Shown here one piece after another: positions 34,680-42,026 of a stretch of DNA of 64,000 nucleotides. The stretch's first letter is position 1. Each line of letters begins with the position of its first letter. A program made the position numbers and the translations under genes. This DNA comes from Streptomyces sp. NBC_00536 (lineage in GTDB: Bacteria; Actinomycetota; Actinomycetes; Streptomycetales; Streptomycetaceae). A model generated the notes under the pieces. That model made no database searches. It saw nothing but the letters and a program-made list of their open reading frames with translations, and was not told the DNA's origin. The DNA is taken from NCBI RefSeq assembly GCF_036346295.1, contig NZ_CP107819.1, positions 4,092,001 to 4,156,000 on the forward strand. The letters are read 5' to 3'.

Positions 34680-35422
34680 CCACCACGTCGCGGACCGACG
34701 CGCCCCGTACGGACCCCGTGCGGGCCGCCGCCCTCGCCCTGGGCGACGACGCGCTGATCCTCTCCCACCGCCTCGGTGAATGGGCGGGCCACGCGCCGGT
34801 CCTGGAGGAGGAGGTCGCCCTCGCGAACATCGCCCTCGACCTGCTCGGCCAGGCCCGGGTGCTGCTCTCCATGGTCGGTGACGAGGACGAGCTGGCGTTC
34901 CTGCGCGAGGAGCGCGCCTTCCGCAACCTCCAGCTGGCCGAGCAGCCGAACGGGGACTTCGCCCACACCATCGCCCGGCAGCTCTTCTTCTCCCTGTACC
35001 AGCAGCTGCTCTTCACCGAACTGGCCGCCGGGGACGGACCCTTCGCGCCGCTCGCGGCCAAGGCCGTCAAGGAGACCGCCTACCACCGCGACCACGCCGA
35101 GCAGTGGACCCTGCGGCTCGGCGACGGCACCGAGGAGAGCGGGCGCAGGATGCGCACCGCCCTGGACTCCCTGTGGAAGTTCACCGGCGAGATGTTCCAG
35201 CCGGTGCCCGGCCTGGAAGTGGACTGGTCCGCCCTGGAAGGCCACTGGCTGGCCGCCCTGGGCGAGGTGCTGGAGCGGGCCGGACTCGCGCTGCCCGAGG
35301 GGCCGCGCACCGGGGCCTGGGCCGCCGGCGCCGGGCGCCAGGGCCTGCACACCGAGACGTTCGGGCGGATGCTCGCGGAGATGCAGCACCTGCACCGCAG
35401 CCACCCGGGGGCGTCATGGTGA
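34676..35422 (+). CDS. paaC: Phenylacetyl-CoA epoxidase structural subunit PaaC
   Basis: The 248-aa ferritin-like protein matches PaaC: LGDDALILSHRLGEWAGHAPVLEEEVALANIALDLLGQAR (read in parts), LFFSLYQQLLFTELA, KETAYHRDHAEQW. It partners PaaA and lacks a working di-iron centre in known complexes. The GTG start overlaps the paaB stop (GTGA). The stop overlaps paaD by 7 bp, keeping the operon tightly coupled. Confidence 0.94.
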   Translation: MTTTSRTDAPRTDPVRAAALALGDDALILSHRLGEWAGHAPVLEEEVALANIALDLLGQARVLLSMVGDEDELAFLREERAFRNLQLAEQPNGDFAHTIARQLFFSLYQQLLFTELAAGDGPFAPLAAKAVKETAYHRDHAEQWTLRLGDGTEESGRRMRTALDSLWKFTGEMFQPVPGLEVDWSALEGHWLAALGEVLERAGLALPEGPRTGAWAAGAGRQGLHTETFGRMLAEMQHLHRSHPGASW

Positions 35423-35910
35423 CCGCGACCCGGCTGGAGGAGGAGCTGTTGGCGCTCGCCGGCTCCGTCCCCGACCCCGAACTGCCCGTGCTCACCCTGA
35501 CCGAGCTGGGCGTGATGCGCGGCGTGCGGATGGGCGAGGACGGGAGCGCCGAGGTCACCCTCACCCCGACCTACACCGGGTGCCCGGCCATCGAGGCCAT
35601 GGCCGCGGACATCGAGCGGGTCCTGCACGCGCACGGCATAGCCGAGGTGAGCGTGCGGACCGTGCTCTCGCCCGCCTGGTCCACCGACGACATCAGCGCC
35701 GAAGGCCGCCGCAAGCTGGCGGAGTTCGGGATCGCCCCGCCCCGGCCGCATTCCGCGGGCGGTCCGGTGCCGCTCACCCTGTCGGTGCGCTGCCCGCAGT
35801 GCGGGTCCACCGACACCGAGCTGCTCAGCCGCTTCTCCTCCACCGCGTGCAAGGCCCTGCGCCGCTGCGTCTCCTGCCGCGAGCCGTTCGACCACTTCAA
35901 GGAGCTGTAG
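35416..35910 (+). CDS. paaD: Phenylacetyl-CoA epoxidase maturation protein PaaD
   Basis: The 164-aa protein has an N-terminal MIP18/DUF59 domain (SVPDPELPVLTLTELGVMRGV, TPTYTGCPAIEAM) and a C-terminal zinc ribbon with four cysteines (RCPQCGSTDTE, then LRRCVSCREPFDHFKEL). PaaD-type proteins help assemble iron centres for the oxygenase or its reductase. It overlaps paaC and abuts paaE. Confidence 0.93.
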   Translation: MVTATRLEEELLALAGSVPDPELPVLTLTELGVMRGVRMGEDGSAEVTLTPTYTGCPAIEAMAADIERVLHAHGIAEVSVRTVLSPAWSTDDISAEGRRKLAEFGIAPPRPHSAGGPVPLTLSVRCPQCGSTDTELLSRFSSTACKALRRCVSCREPFDHFKEL

Positions 35911-37023
35911 ATGACCGCGGCCCGGCACGGCGCCTTCCACTCGCTGACGGTGACGGAGGTCGAGAGGCTCACCGACGACTCGGTCGCGCTCACCCTGCGG
36001 GTGCCGCCGGAGCTGCGCGAGGAGTACCGGCACGCCCCGGGCCAGCACCTGACCCTGCGCCGCCGCCCCGCCGACGGCGCGGAGGTCCGGCGGACGTATT
36101 CGATCTGCTCCCCCGCTCCGGCCGCCGACGGTCCGGGCCCGCAGTGGCTGCGGGTCGGGGTGCGGCTGGTGGAGGGCGGGGAGTTCTCCACCTTCGCTCA
36201 CAAGGAGATCGCCGCGGGTGACGTGCTGGAGGTGATGGTCCCGGCCGGCCGCTTCGTGCTGGACCCGGCCGCTGCCCCGGCCGACGGTCACTACGCCGCC
36301 GTCGTCGGCGGCAGCGGGATCACCCCGGTGCTGTCGATCGCCGCGACCCTGCTCGCCGCCCGGCCGGGCGCCCGGTTCTGTCTGGTGCGCAGCGACCGTA
36401 CGGCGGCCTCGACGATGTTCCTGGAGGAGGTCGCCGACCTCAAGGACCGCTATCCCGAGCGGTTCCAGCTGGTCACCGTCCTGTCCCGGGAGGAGCAGGA
36501 AGCCGGGCTGCCCTCCGGGCGCCTCGACGAGGAGCGGCTGACGGCGCTGCTGCCCGCGCTGCTGCCCGTCGGCGAGGTCGCGGGCTGGTTCCTGTGCGGG
36601 CCGTACGGCCTGGTCCAGGGCGCGGAGCGGGCACTGCGCGGGCTCGGCGTCGAGCGGACCCGGATCCACGAGGAGATCTTCCACGTCGAGGACACCGCCA
36701 CCACCACCGCGACGGGCGCCCCCTCCGGCCCGGCCGGGACGGGCACGCTCAGCCGGGTCACGGCCCGGCTCGACGGCCGCTCGGGCACCTGGCCCGTCCA
36801 GGAGGGCGAGTCCCTGCTGGACGCGGTGCTCCGCAACCGCGCGGACGCGCCGTACGCCTGCAAGGGCGGGGTGTGCGGTACCTGCCGGGCGTTCCTGGTG
36901 ACGGGCGAGGTCCGGATGGACCGGAACTTCGCGCTGGAAGCCGAGGAGACCGAGGCCGGATTCGTGCTGGCCTGCCAGTCGCACCCGATGACGGAGGAAG
37001 TGGAGATCGACTTCGACCGCTGA
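35911..37023 (+). CDS. paaE: Phenylacetyl-CoA epoxidase reductase PaaE
   Basis: The 370-aa reductase starts directly after the paaD stop. Residues 1-110 form a flavin-binding barrel (GQHLTLRR, RRTYSICS), followed by an NAD(P)-binding domain (VVGGSGITPVLSIAATLL, GWFLCGPYGLVQ). The C-terminus is a plant-type [2Fe-2S] ferredoxin domain with cysteines in CKGGVCGTC and later LACQSHP. It passes electrons from NADPH to the PaaA di-iron centre. Confidence 0.95.
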   Translation: MTAARHGAFHSLTVTEVERLTDDSVALTLRVPPELREEYRHAPGQHLTLRRRPADGAEVRRTYSICSPAPAADGPGPQWLRVGVRLVEGGEFSTFAHKEIAAGDVLEVMVPAGRFVLDPAAAPADGHYAAVVGGSGITPVLSIAATLLAARPGARFCLVRSDRTAASTMFLEEVADLKDRYPERFQLVTVLSREEQEAGLPSGRLDEERLTALLPALLPVGEVAGWFLCGPYGLVQGAERALRGLGVERTRIHEEIFHVEDTATTTATGAPSGPAGTGTLSRVTARLDGRSGTWPVQEGESLLDAVLRNRADAPYACKGGVCGTCRAFLVTGEVRMDRNFALEAEETEAGFVLACQSHPMTEEVEIDFDR

Positions 37024-37075
37024 CCCGCCGCTCCTGCGCTTTTCCAGGCCTGTGCTTTTTCCGGCTGTGCTTTTT

Positions 37076-37106
37076 TAGAAGCGTGTTCTATCTTGACGCA
37101 CCGTCA
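37076..37106 (+). promoter_or_regulatory. Two inverted repeats upstream of the acyl-CoA dehydrogenase gene
   Basis: TAGAA-GCGTG-TTCTA (37076-37090) and TGACG-CAC-CGTCA (37094-37106) are perfect inverted repeats in the 120-bp gap after paaE. The first resembles TetR/KstR-type sites (TAGAAC-NN-GTTCTA) common before acyl-CoA dehydrogenase genes. It is unlike the ACCGA-N4-TCGGT sites, so this gene is probably regulated separately. TTGACG (37093-37098) may be a -35 element. Confidence 0.5.
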
Positions 37107-37143
37107 GACAGACACACATCCGGTGCACGCGGGAGGACAGGCA

Positions 37144-38301
37144 GTGGACTTCACCTTCACCGAGGAGCAGCAGGCCGCGGTCGAGGCGGCGAAGGCCGTC
37201 TTCGCGGACGTCGCACCCGACAGCGTGCCCAGCCCCGCGCTCACGCCCGGCTCCGTCGCCGACGAGTTCGACCGGCCACTGTGGGCCAAACTCGCCGCCT
37301 CCGACCTGATCGGCCTGGTCCTGGACCCGGCGCACGGCGGGGCGGGACTCGACACCATCGCCCTGTGCCTGGTGCTGCGCGAGGCGGCGAGGGTGCTGGC
37401 CCGGGTCCCGCTGCTGGAGCACTGCGCCACCGCCATGGCCGTCCAGGCCCACGGCGGCCCGGCCCTGCGCGCCGAGCTGCTGCCCGGGGCCGCGCGGGGC
37501 GAGAACGTGCTGACCGTCGCCGCCCACGGCCGCTCCGGCCACGACCCGGCCGAACTGGCCGTCACCGCCCGCCCGTCCGCGGCGGCGGACGGCGACGGCG
37601 CCTGGACCCTGGACGGCGTGCAGACGGCCGTGCCCTGGGCGCACAGCGCCGACTGGATCGCCGTCCCCGCCCACACCGGCGAGGGGGACGCGGTCCTCGC
37701 CCTCGTCCCGCGCACCGCCGACGGCCTCGCGCTCGCCGACCAGTTCTCCACCAGCGGCGAGAAGATGGCGGAGCTGACCCTGGACGGCGTACGGGTCCCC
37801 GCGAGCCACCTCATCGACGCCCCCGGCGCCTGGGAGCGGCTGCGCCAGCTGCTGGCCACCGGCACCTGCGCCCTCGCCCTCGGGCTCGGCGAGAACGTCC
37901 TGACCATGACCAGCCAGTACACGAGCAAGCGCGAGCAGTTCGGCTTCCCCGTCGCCACCTTCCAGGCGGTCGCGGTACAGGCCGCCGACCGCTACATCGA
38001 CCTGCGCGCCATGGAGGTCACCCTCTGGCAGGCCGCCTGGCGGCTGGACGCGTCGACCGACGGGGCGGGCGGCCCGCTGCCGAGCGCCGGGGACGTGGCC
38101 GTGGCCAAGATCTGGGCGTCCGAAGGGGTCCGCCGGGTCGTCCAGACCGCCCAGCACCTGCACGGCGGCTTCGGCGCCGACACCGACTACCCGCTGCACC
38201 GCTATCACGCCTGGGCCAAGCAGCTGGAACTCCAGCTCGGCCCGGCCGCGGCCCACGAGGAGGCCCTGGGCGACCTGCTGGCCGCCCACCCCCTCGCCTG
38301 A
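37144..38301 (+). CDS. Acyl-CoA dehydrogenase family protein
   Basis: The 385-aa flavoprotein has the acyl-CoA dehydrogenase layout: a helical N-terminus (FTFTEEQQAAVEAAKAVF), a middle beta domain (VPWAHSADWIAVPAHTG, DQFSTSGEKMAELTLDGVRVPAS) and a C-terminal helical bundle (TSKREQFGFPVATFQAVAVQAADRYIDLRAMEV, then QHLHGGFGADTDYPLHRYHAWAKQLEL). The typical catalytic Glu before the last helix is not obvious, and the flavin-binding region is weak. It may therefore be one half of a heteromeric dehydrogenase like mycobacterial sterol enzymes. The GTG at 37144 has GGGAGG 7 nt upstream. The substrate is unknown. Confidence 0.82.
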   Translation: MDFTFTEEQQAAVEAAKAVFADVAPDSVPSPALTPGSVADEFDRPLWAKLAASDLIGLVLDPAHGGAGLDTIALCLVLREAARVLARVPLLEHCATAMAVQAHGGPALRAELLPGAARGENVLTVAAHGRSGHDPAELAVTARPSAAADGDGAWTLDGVQTAVPWAHSADWIAVPAHTGEGDAVLALVPRTADGLALADQFSTSGEKMAELTLDGVRVPASHLIDAPGAWERLRQLLATGTCALALGLGENVLTMTSQYTSKREQFGFPVATFQAVAVQAADRYIDLRAMEVTLWQAAWRLDASTDGAGGPLPSAGDVAVAKIWASEGVRRVVQTAQHLHGGFGADTDYPLHRYHAWAKQLELQLGPAAAHEEALGDLLAAHPLA

Positions 38302-38323
38302 GCCGCGCGGGAGCGCCGCCGCC

Positions 38324-38677
38324 CTAGAGGACGAAGGCCGGGTTCCCGTTGTCCGTCACCATCGGGCGCCCGGCGGCGTCCCAGGCCTGCATTCCGCCGT
38401 CGATGTTGACGGCGTCGATCTCCTGGCGCACCAGGTACTGGGTGACCTGCGCGGAGCGCCCGCCGACCCGGCACATCACGTGGACGCGCGGGGTGCCCTC
38501 GATCGAGTCCATCGCCTCGGTCAGCTCGCCGAAGCGCGCCACGAAGTCGCTCATCGGGATGTGCAGCGCACCCTCGACATGGCCGGCCGCCCATTCGTCG
38601 TCCTCACGGACGTCGAGGACAAAGCCTTCGGAGGGCACCGCGGTGGCGTCCACCGAGGGAAGCGGTCCGAAGTTCAT
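38324..38677 (-). CDS. Single-domain rhodanese-like protein
   Basis: The 117-aa cytoplasmic protein is one rhodanese domain: FVLDVREDDEWAAGHVEGALHIPMSDF and the active-site loop MCRVGGRSAQV with Cys 69. The six-residue loop (CRVGGR) suits sulfur transfer rather than phosphatase activity. It converges with the acyl-CoA dehydrogenase gene and follows the J-domain-like gene on the same strand. The physiological sulfur acceptor is unknown. Confidence 0.9.
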   Translation of the reverse strand: MNFGPLPSVDATAVPSEGFVLDVREDDEWAAGHVEGALHIPMSDFVARFGELTEAMDSIEGTPRVHVMCRVGGRSAQVTQYLVRQEIDAVNIDGGMQAWDAAGRPMVTDNGNPAFVL

Positions 38678-38714
38678 AGCTGTCGCCTTCTCTCGTAACA
38701 GGGGTGTTCAGAAC

Positions 38715-39530
38715 CTACCCGGCGAGCGCGGCCAGCTCCGCCTCGCGCTCGGAGACCTGCCCGAGCAGTTGCTCGGCGATCTCCTCCAGGAGCCGGTCCG
38801 GGTCCTCGGGAGCCATCCGCAGCATCGACCCGATCGCGCTGTCCTCCAGCTCCCGGGCCACCACGGTCAGCAGCTCCTTGCGACGCGAGAGCCACTCCAG
38901 CCGGGCGTACAGCTCCTCGGTCTCCGAGGGCCGCTCCTCCGCGGGCACCGGTCCGGCCGCCCACTCCGTGGCCAGCTCCCGCAGCAGCCCCTCGTCGCCG
39001 CGCCCGTACGCGGCGTTCACCCGGGCGATGAACTCGTCCCGCCGGGTCCGCTCCGTGTCGTCCTGGGCCAGGTCCGGGTGCGCCTGGCGGACCAGCTCGC
39101 GGTAGAGGCGGCGGACCTCCTCGGAGGGGCGGACCCGCTCCGGAGGCCGCACCGGCTGGTCGGTGAGCATGGCACCGGCGTCGTCGGAGATGCCGTCCGA
39201 GTCCAGCCAGTCGTGGAACAGCTCGTCCACCCCGGGCATCGGCATGACCAGCGCCCGCGCGTCCCGCGCCTTGCGCAGGTCCTCGGGGTCGCCGGTGCGG
39301 GCGGCCCTGGCCTCGGCGATCAGCGCGTCGAGTTCGTCGAGCCGCGAGTACATCGGGCCGAGCTTCTGGTGGTGCAGCCGGGAGAAGTTCTCGACCTCCA
39401 CCCGGAAGGTCTCCACCGCGATCTCGAACTCGATCAGCGCCTGCTCGGCGGCCCGCACGGCCCGCTCCAGCCGCGCCTCGGGCCGCTCGTCCTCGGAGGC
39501 CGAGGCGTCCCCGGCAGTCTGCTCGTTCAC
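38715..39530 (-). CDS. J-domain-like coiled protein of unknown function
   Basis: The 271-aa protein starts with a long charged helix (residues about 20-100, heptad-like coiled coil). A short central segment reads VRRLYRELVRQAHPDLAQDD and then RRDEFIARVNAAYGRGDEGLL, which has the HPD tripeptide and flanking helices of a J domain. A second helical region follows with LARLEWLSRRKELLTV-like heptads. J domains stimulate Hsp70 ATPase, so it may be a DnaK co-chaperone. The coiled ends set it apart from DnaJ/CbpA. The GTG at 39530 is the likely start. A perfect parS site lies 31 bp upstream. Confidence 0.72.
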   Translation of the reverse strand: MNEQTAGDASASEDERPEARLERAVRAAEQALIEFEIAVETFRVEVENFSRLHHQKLGPMYSRLDELDALIAEARAARTGDPEDLRKARDARALVMPMPGVDELFHDWLDSDGISDDAGAMLTDQPVRPPERVRPSEEVRRLYRELVRQAHPDLAQDDTERTRRDEFIARVNAAYGRGDEGLLRELATEWAAGPVPAEERPSETEELYARLEWLSRRKELLTVVARELEDSAIGSMLRMAPEDPDRLLEEIAEQLLGQVSEREAELAALAG

Positions 39531-39560
39531 CCGGCCAGCCTACGGCCCGCCCGAAGGGCG

Positions 39561-39576
39561 TGTTTCACGTGAAACA
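39561..39576. other. parS (ParB-binding) site, perfect
   Basis: TGTTTCACGTGAAACA matches the Streptomyces parS consensus exactly. It lies in the short gap between the J-domain-like gene and the DUF2252 gene. Confidence 0.93.
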
Positions 39577-39597
39577 TTCCTCGTGCTGTGACCGGCA

Positions 39598-41154
39598 CTA
39601 GACGCCCATCTCCGCCGGAATCCGCCCGGACCGCACCGCGGCCACCAGATCCGCGTGGTCGGCCTCACTGCGGTCGGCGTAGGCCACCGCGAAGGCGGCG
39701 ATCGCCTCGTCCAGTTCCTCGTTCTTGCCGCAGTACCCGGCCAGGACCCGCGGGTCGGCGCTGTGCGCGTGCGCCCGCGCCAGCAGCGCGCCGGTCATCC
39801 GCCCGTAGTCGTCGATCTGGTCCACGGCGAGGGCGGCCGGGTCCACGCTGCCCTTGCGGTTGCGGAACTGCCGCACCTGGAACGGCCGGCCCTCGACCGT
39901 GGTCCAGCCGAGCAGGATGTCGGAGACGACCTGCATGCGCTTCTGCCCGGCCACCACCCGGCGGCCCTCGTGGTCCTCCGGCGCGGTGTCGAAGCCCAGC
40001 CCCGACAGGTGCGGCAGGAGCACCGACGGCCGCGCCTCCTTCACCTGGAGCACCAGCGGCTCACCGCGGTGGTCCAGCAGCAGCACCACGTAGGAGCGGG
40101 TTCCGACACTGCCGGTGCCCACCACCCGGAAGGCCACGTCATGGATCGCGTACCGGGCCAGCAGCGGCAGCCGGTCCCCCTGGAGCGTGTCCAGGTACGG
40201 ACCCAGCGAGGCCGCGACCGCCGCCGCCTCCCCGTCCCCGACCCGCCGCAGCACCGGCAGCGCGTCCACGAAACGGCGGCCGCCGTCGGGTGCGGCCTCG
40301 GTGGATTTGGCGGCGAACCGCGCGCTGGTGTTGTTACGGGCCTTCTCCGACACCCGTTCCAGCGTGCCCAGCAGATCCCGGGCGTCGGTGTGCGAGACCA
40401 GTTCCTCGTCGGGAATCGCGTTCCAGGCGTCCAGCGCCGGGAGCTTGGCCAGCAGCCGCATCGTGCGCCGGTAGGCGCCGACCGTGTCCAGCGCGGCCGC
40501 CCGGCAGGTGTCCTCGTCGGCGCCCGCCACCCGCCCGGCCAGCACCAGTGAGGTCGTCAGCCGCTTGAGGTCCCATTCCCAGGGCCCGAAGACCGTCTCG
40601 TCGAAGTCGTTGAGGTCGATGACGAGCCGCCCGCGGGCATCGCCGTACAGCCCGAAGTTGGCCGCGTGGGCGTCTCCGCAGATCTGCGCGCCCACCCCGG
40701 TCACCGGTGTCGCCGCCAGGTCGTGGGCCATCAGACCGGCGGCCCCGCGCAGGAACGCGAAGGGGTTGGCGGCCATCCGCCCCACCCGGATCGGCGTCAG
40801 CTCCGCCACCCGCCCGACGTTGGACTCCTCCACCGCCCGCACCGCGTCCGGCCGTCCGGCCACGACCTCGAAGTGCGCGTGCGCGGCGCGCGGCACCCGG
40901 ACCCGCAGCGCCTTGCCCTCGGCCTTCGGGGAGCCCGCGGCGGACCCCGTCACCCGCGCCGCGTACCCCGCGACCTCCGGTATCCGCCCGGCCGCCGCCG
41001 CCTTCGGCGCGGCCTTGGGCGCTGCCTTCCCTCCGGCCCGCGCCCCGGCCTTGCCGTTGGCCGCGCCGCCGGCCCTGCCGTTGGCCCTGCCGTTCGCCCT
41101 GCCCTCGGCCTTGCCCTCGGCCTGCGCCGCGCCCCGTACCGGTACCGCCGCCAT
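39598..41154 (-). CDS. DUF2252 domain protein with repetitive basic N-terminus
   Basis: The 518-aa protein matches DUF2252, a family with distant similarity to aminoglycoside phosphotransferase-like kinases. Landmarks are NPFAFLRGAAGLMAHDLA, QICGDAHAANFGLYGDARGRLVIDLNDFDETVFGPWEWDLKRL (read in parts) and FRVVGTGSVGTRSYVVLLL. The GDAHxxNFG and DLNDFDE stretches resemble catalytic and metal-binding loops of small-molecule kinases, but no substrate is known. Residues about 8-55 are a low-complexity Gly/Ala/Lys/Arg stretch with tandem NGRANGRA- and APKAAPKA-like units. The ATG at 41154 has GGGGG 8 nt upstream. Confidence 0.85.
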   Translation of the reverse strand: MAAVPVRGAAQAEGKAEGRANGRANGRAGGAANGKAGARAGGKAAPKAAPKAAAAGRIPEVAGYAARVTGSAAGSPKAEGKALRVRVPRAAHAHFEVVAGRPDAVRAVEESNVGRVAELTPIRVGRMAANPFAFLRGAAGLMAHDLAATPVTGVGAQICGDAHAANFGLYGDARGRLVIDLNDFDETVFGPWEWDLKRLTTSLVLAGRVAGADEDTCRAAALDTVGAYRRTMRLLAKLPALDAWNAIPDEELVSHTDARDLLGTLERVSEKARNNTSARFAAKSTEAAPDGGRRFVDALPVLRRVGDGEAAAVAASLGPYLDTLQGDRLPLLARYAIHDVAFRVVGTGSVGTRSYVVLLLDHRGEPLVLQVKEARPSVLLPHLSGLGFDTAPEDHEGRRVVAGQKRMQVVSDILLGWTTVEGRPFQVRQFRNRKGSVDPAALAVDQIDDYGRMTGALLARAHAHSADPRVLAGYCGKNEELDEAIAAFAVAYADRSEADHADLVAAVRSGRIPAEMGV

Positions 41155-41273
41155 GTCTGCCGCCCCCGCTAGATCACGTGCCCGGCTGAACCACTGCACG
41201 TCTGGATCACTGCTCGTCCGCGGATGACCGTACCGATCCGGACAGAGCCGGGGAAGGGGGGTCAAGGGGTACA

Positions 41274-41960
41274 TCAGAGCCCGGCGTCCCGCGCGAGCAG
41301 CGCCGCCTGCACCCGGTTCTCGCATTCCAGCTTCGCCAGGATCCGGCTGACGTACGTCTTCACCGTCGCCTCGCTCATGTGCAGCCGCCGCCCCGCGTCC
41401 GCGTTCGACAGCCCTTCGCCCAGCAGCGCCAGCACCCCGCGCTCCCGTTCGCTCAGCGCCGCGACCCGGCGCCGCGCGTCCTCGCCGCGCCCCGCGCCCT
41501 GGCCCGAGGCCAGCTGGTCCACGACGTGCCGGGTCGCCGCCGGGGAGAGGTAGGCGTCCCCGGCCGCGGCCGCCCGTACCGCCCCGATCAGCTCGGCCGG
41601 AGCGGAGTCCTTCAGCAGGAAACCGGCGCTGCCGTGGGACAGCGCCCGCAGTACGTTCTCCCGCTCCCCGAAGGTCGTCAGGATCAGCGCGTGCACCGAA
41701 GGCACCGCCCGCGCCAGCTCCGCGAGCGCGCTCAGCCCGTCCATGACCGGCATCTGGATGTCCAGCAGCACCACATCGGGCACGTGGGAGCGCGCCAGTT
41801 CCACGGCCTCCCGCCCGTTCGCGGCCTCGGCCACCACCTCGATGTCCGGCGCCGAGGTCAGGATCATCCTGATCCCGGCCCGGATGAGCGGCTCGTCGTC
41901 GGCGATCACCACCCTGATCGCCTTGGCCGTCGTCCCGGTCGTCCCGGTCATCGCCGCCAT
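41274..41960 (-). CDS. LuxR/NarL-type response regulator, partner of the upstream kinase
   Basis: The 228-aa protein has a receiver domain (IRVVIADDEPLIRAGIRMIL, phosphoacceptor Asp 67 in VVLLDIQMP, HGSAGFLLKDSAPAEL) and a C-terminal helix-turn-helix (LSERERGVLALLGEGLSNADAGRRLHMSEATVKTYVSRILAKL, read in parts). The ATG at 41960 follows the histidine kinase stop by 66 bp on the same strand, so they form a two-component system. An ATG at 41951 is also possible. The target genes are unknown. Confidence 0.92.
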   Translation of the reverse strand: MAAMTGTTGTTAKAIRVVIADDEPLIRAGIRMILTSAPDIEVVAEAANGREAVELARSHVPDVVLLDIQMPVMDGLSALAELARAVPSVHALILTTFGERENVLRALSHGSAGFLLKDSAPAELIGAVRAAAAGDAYLSPAATRHVVDQLASGQGAGRGEDARRRVAALSERERGVLALLGEGLSNADAGRRLHMSEATVKTYVSRILAKLECENRVQAALLARDAGL

Positions 41961-42026
41961 CCCCGTCGCCCTCGTCGCCCCTGTGGCCCCGTCACGCCCG
42001 TCACCCGCGCTCCGCTCCCGCCGCTG

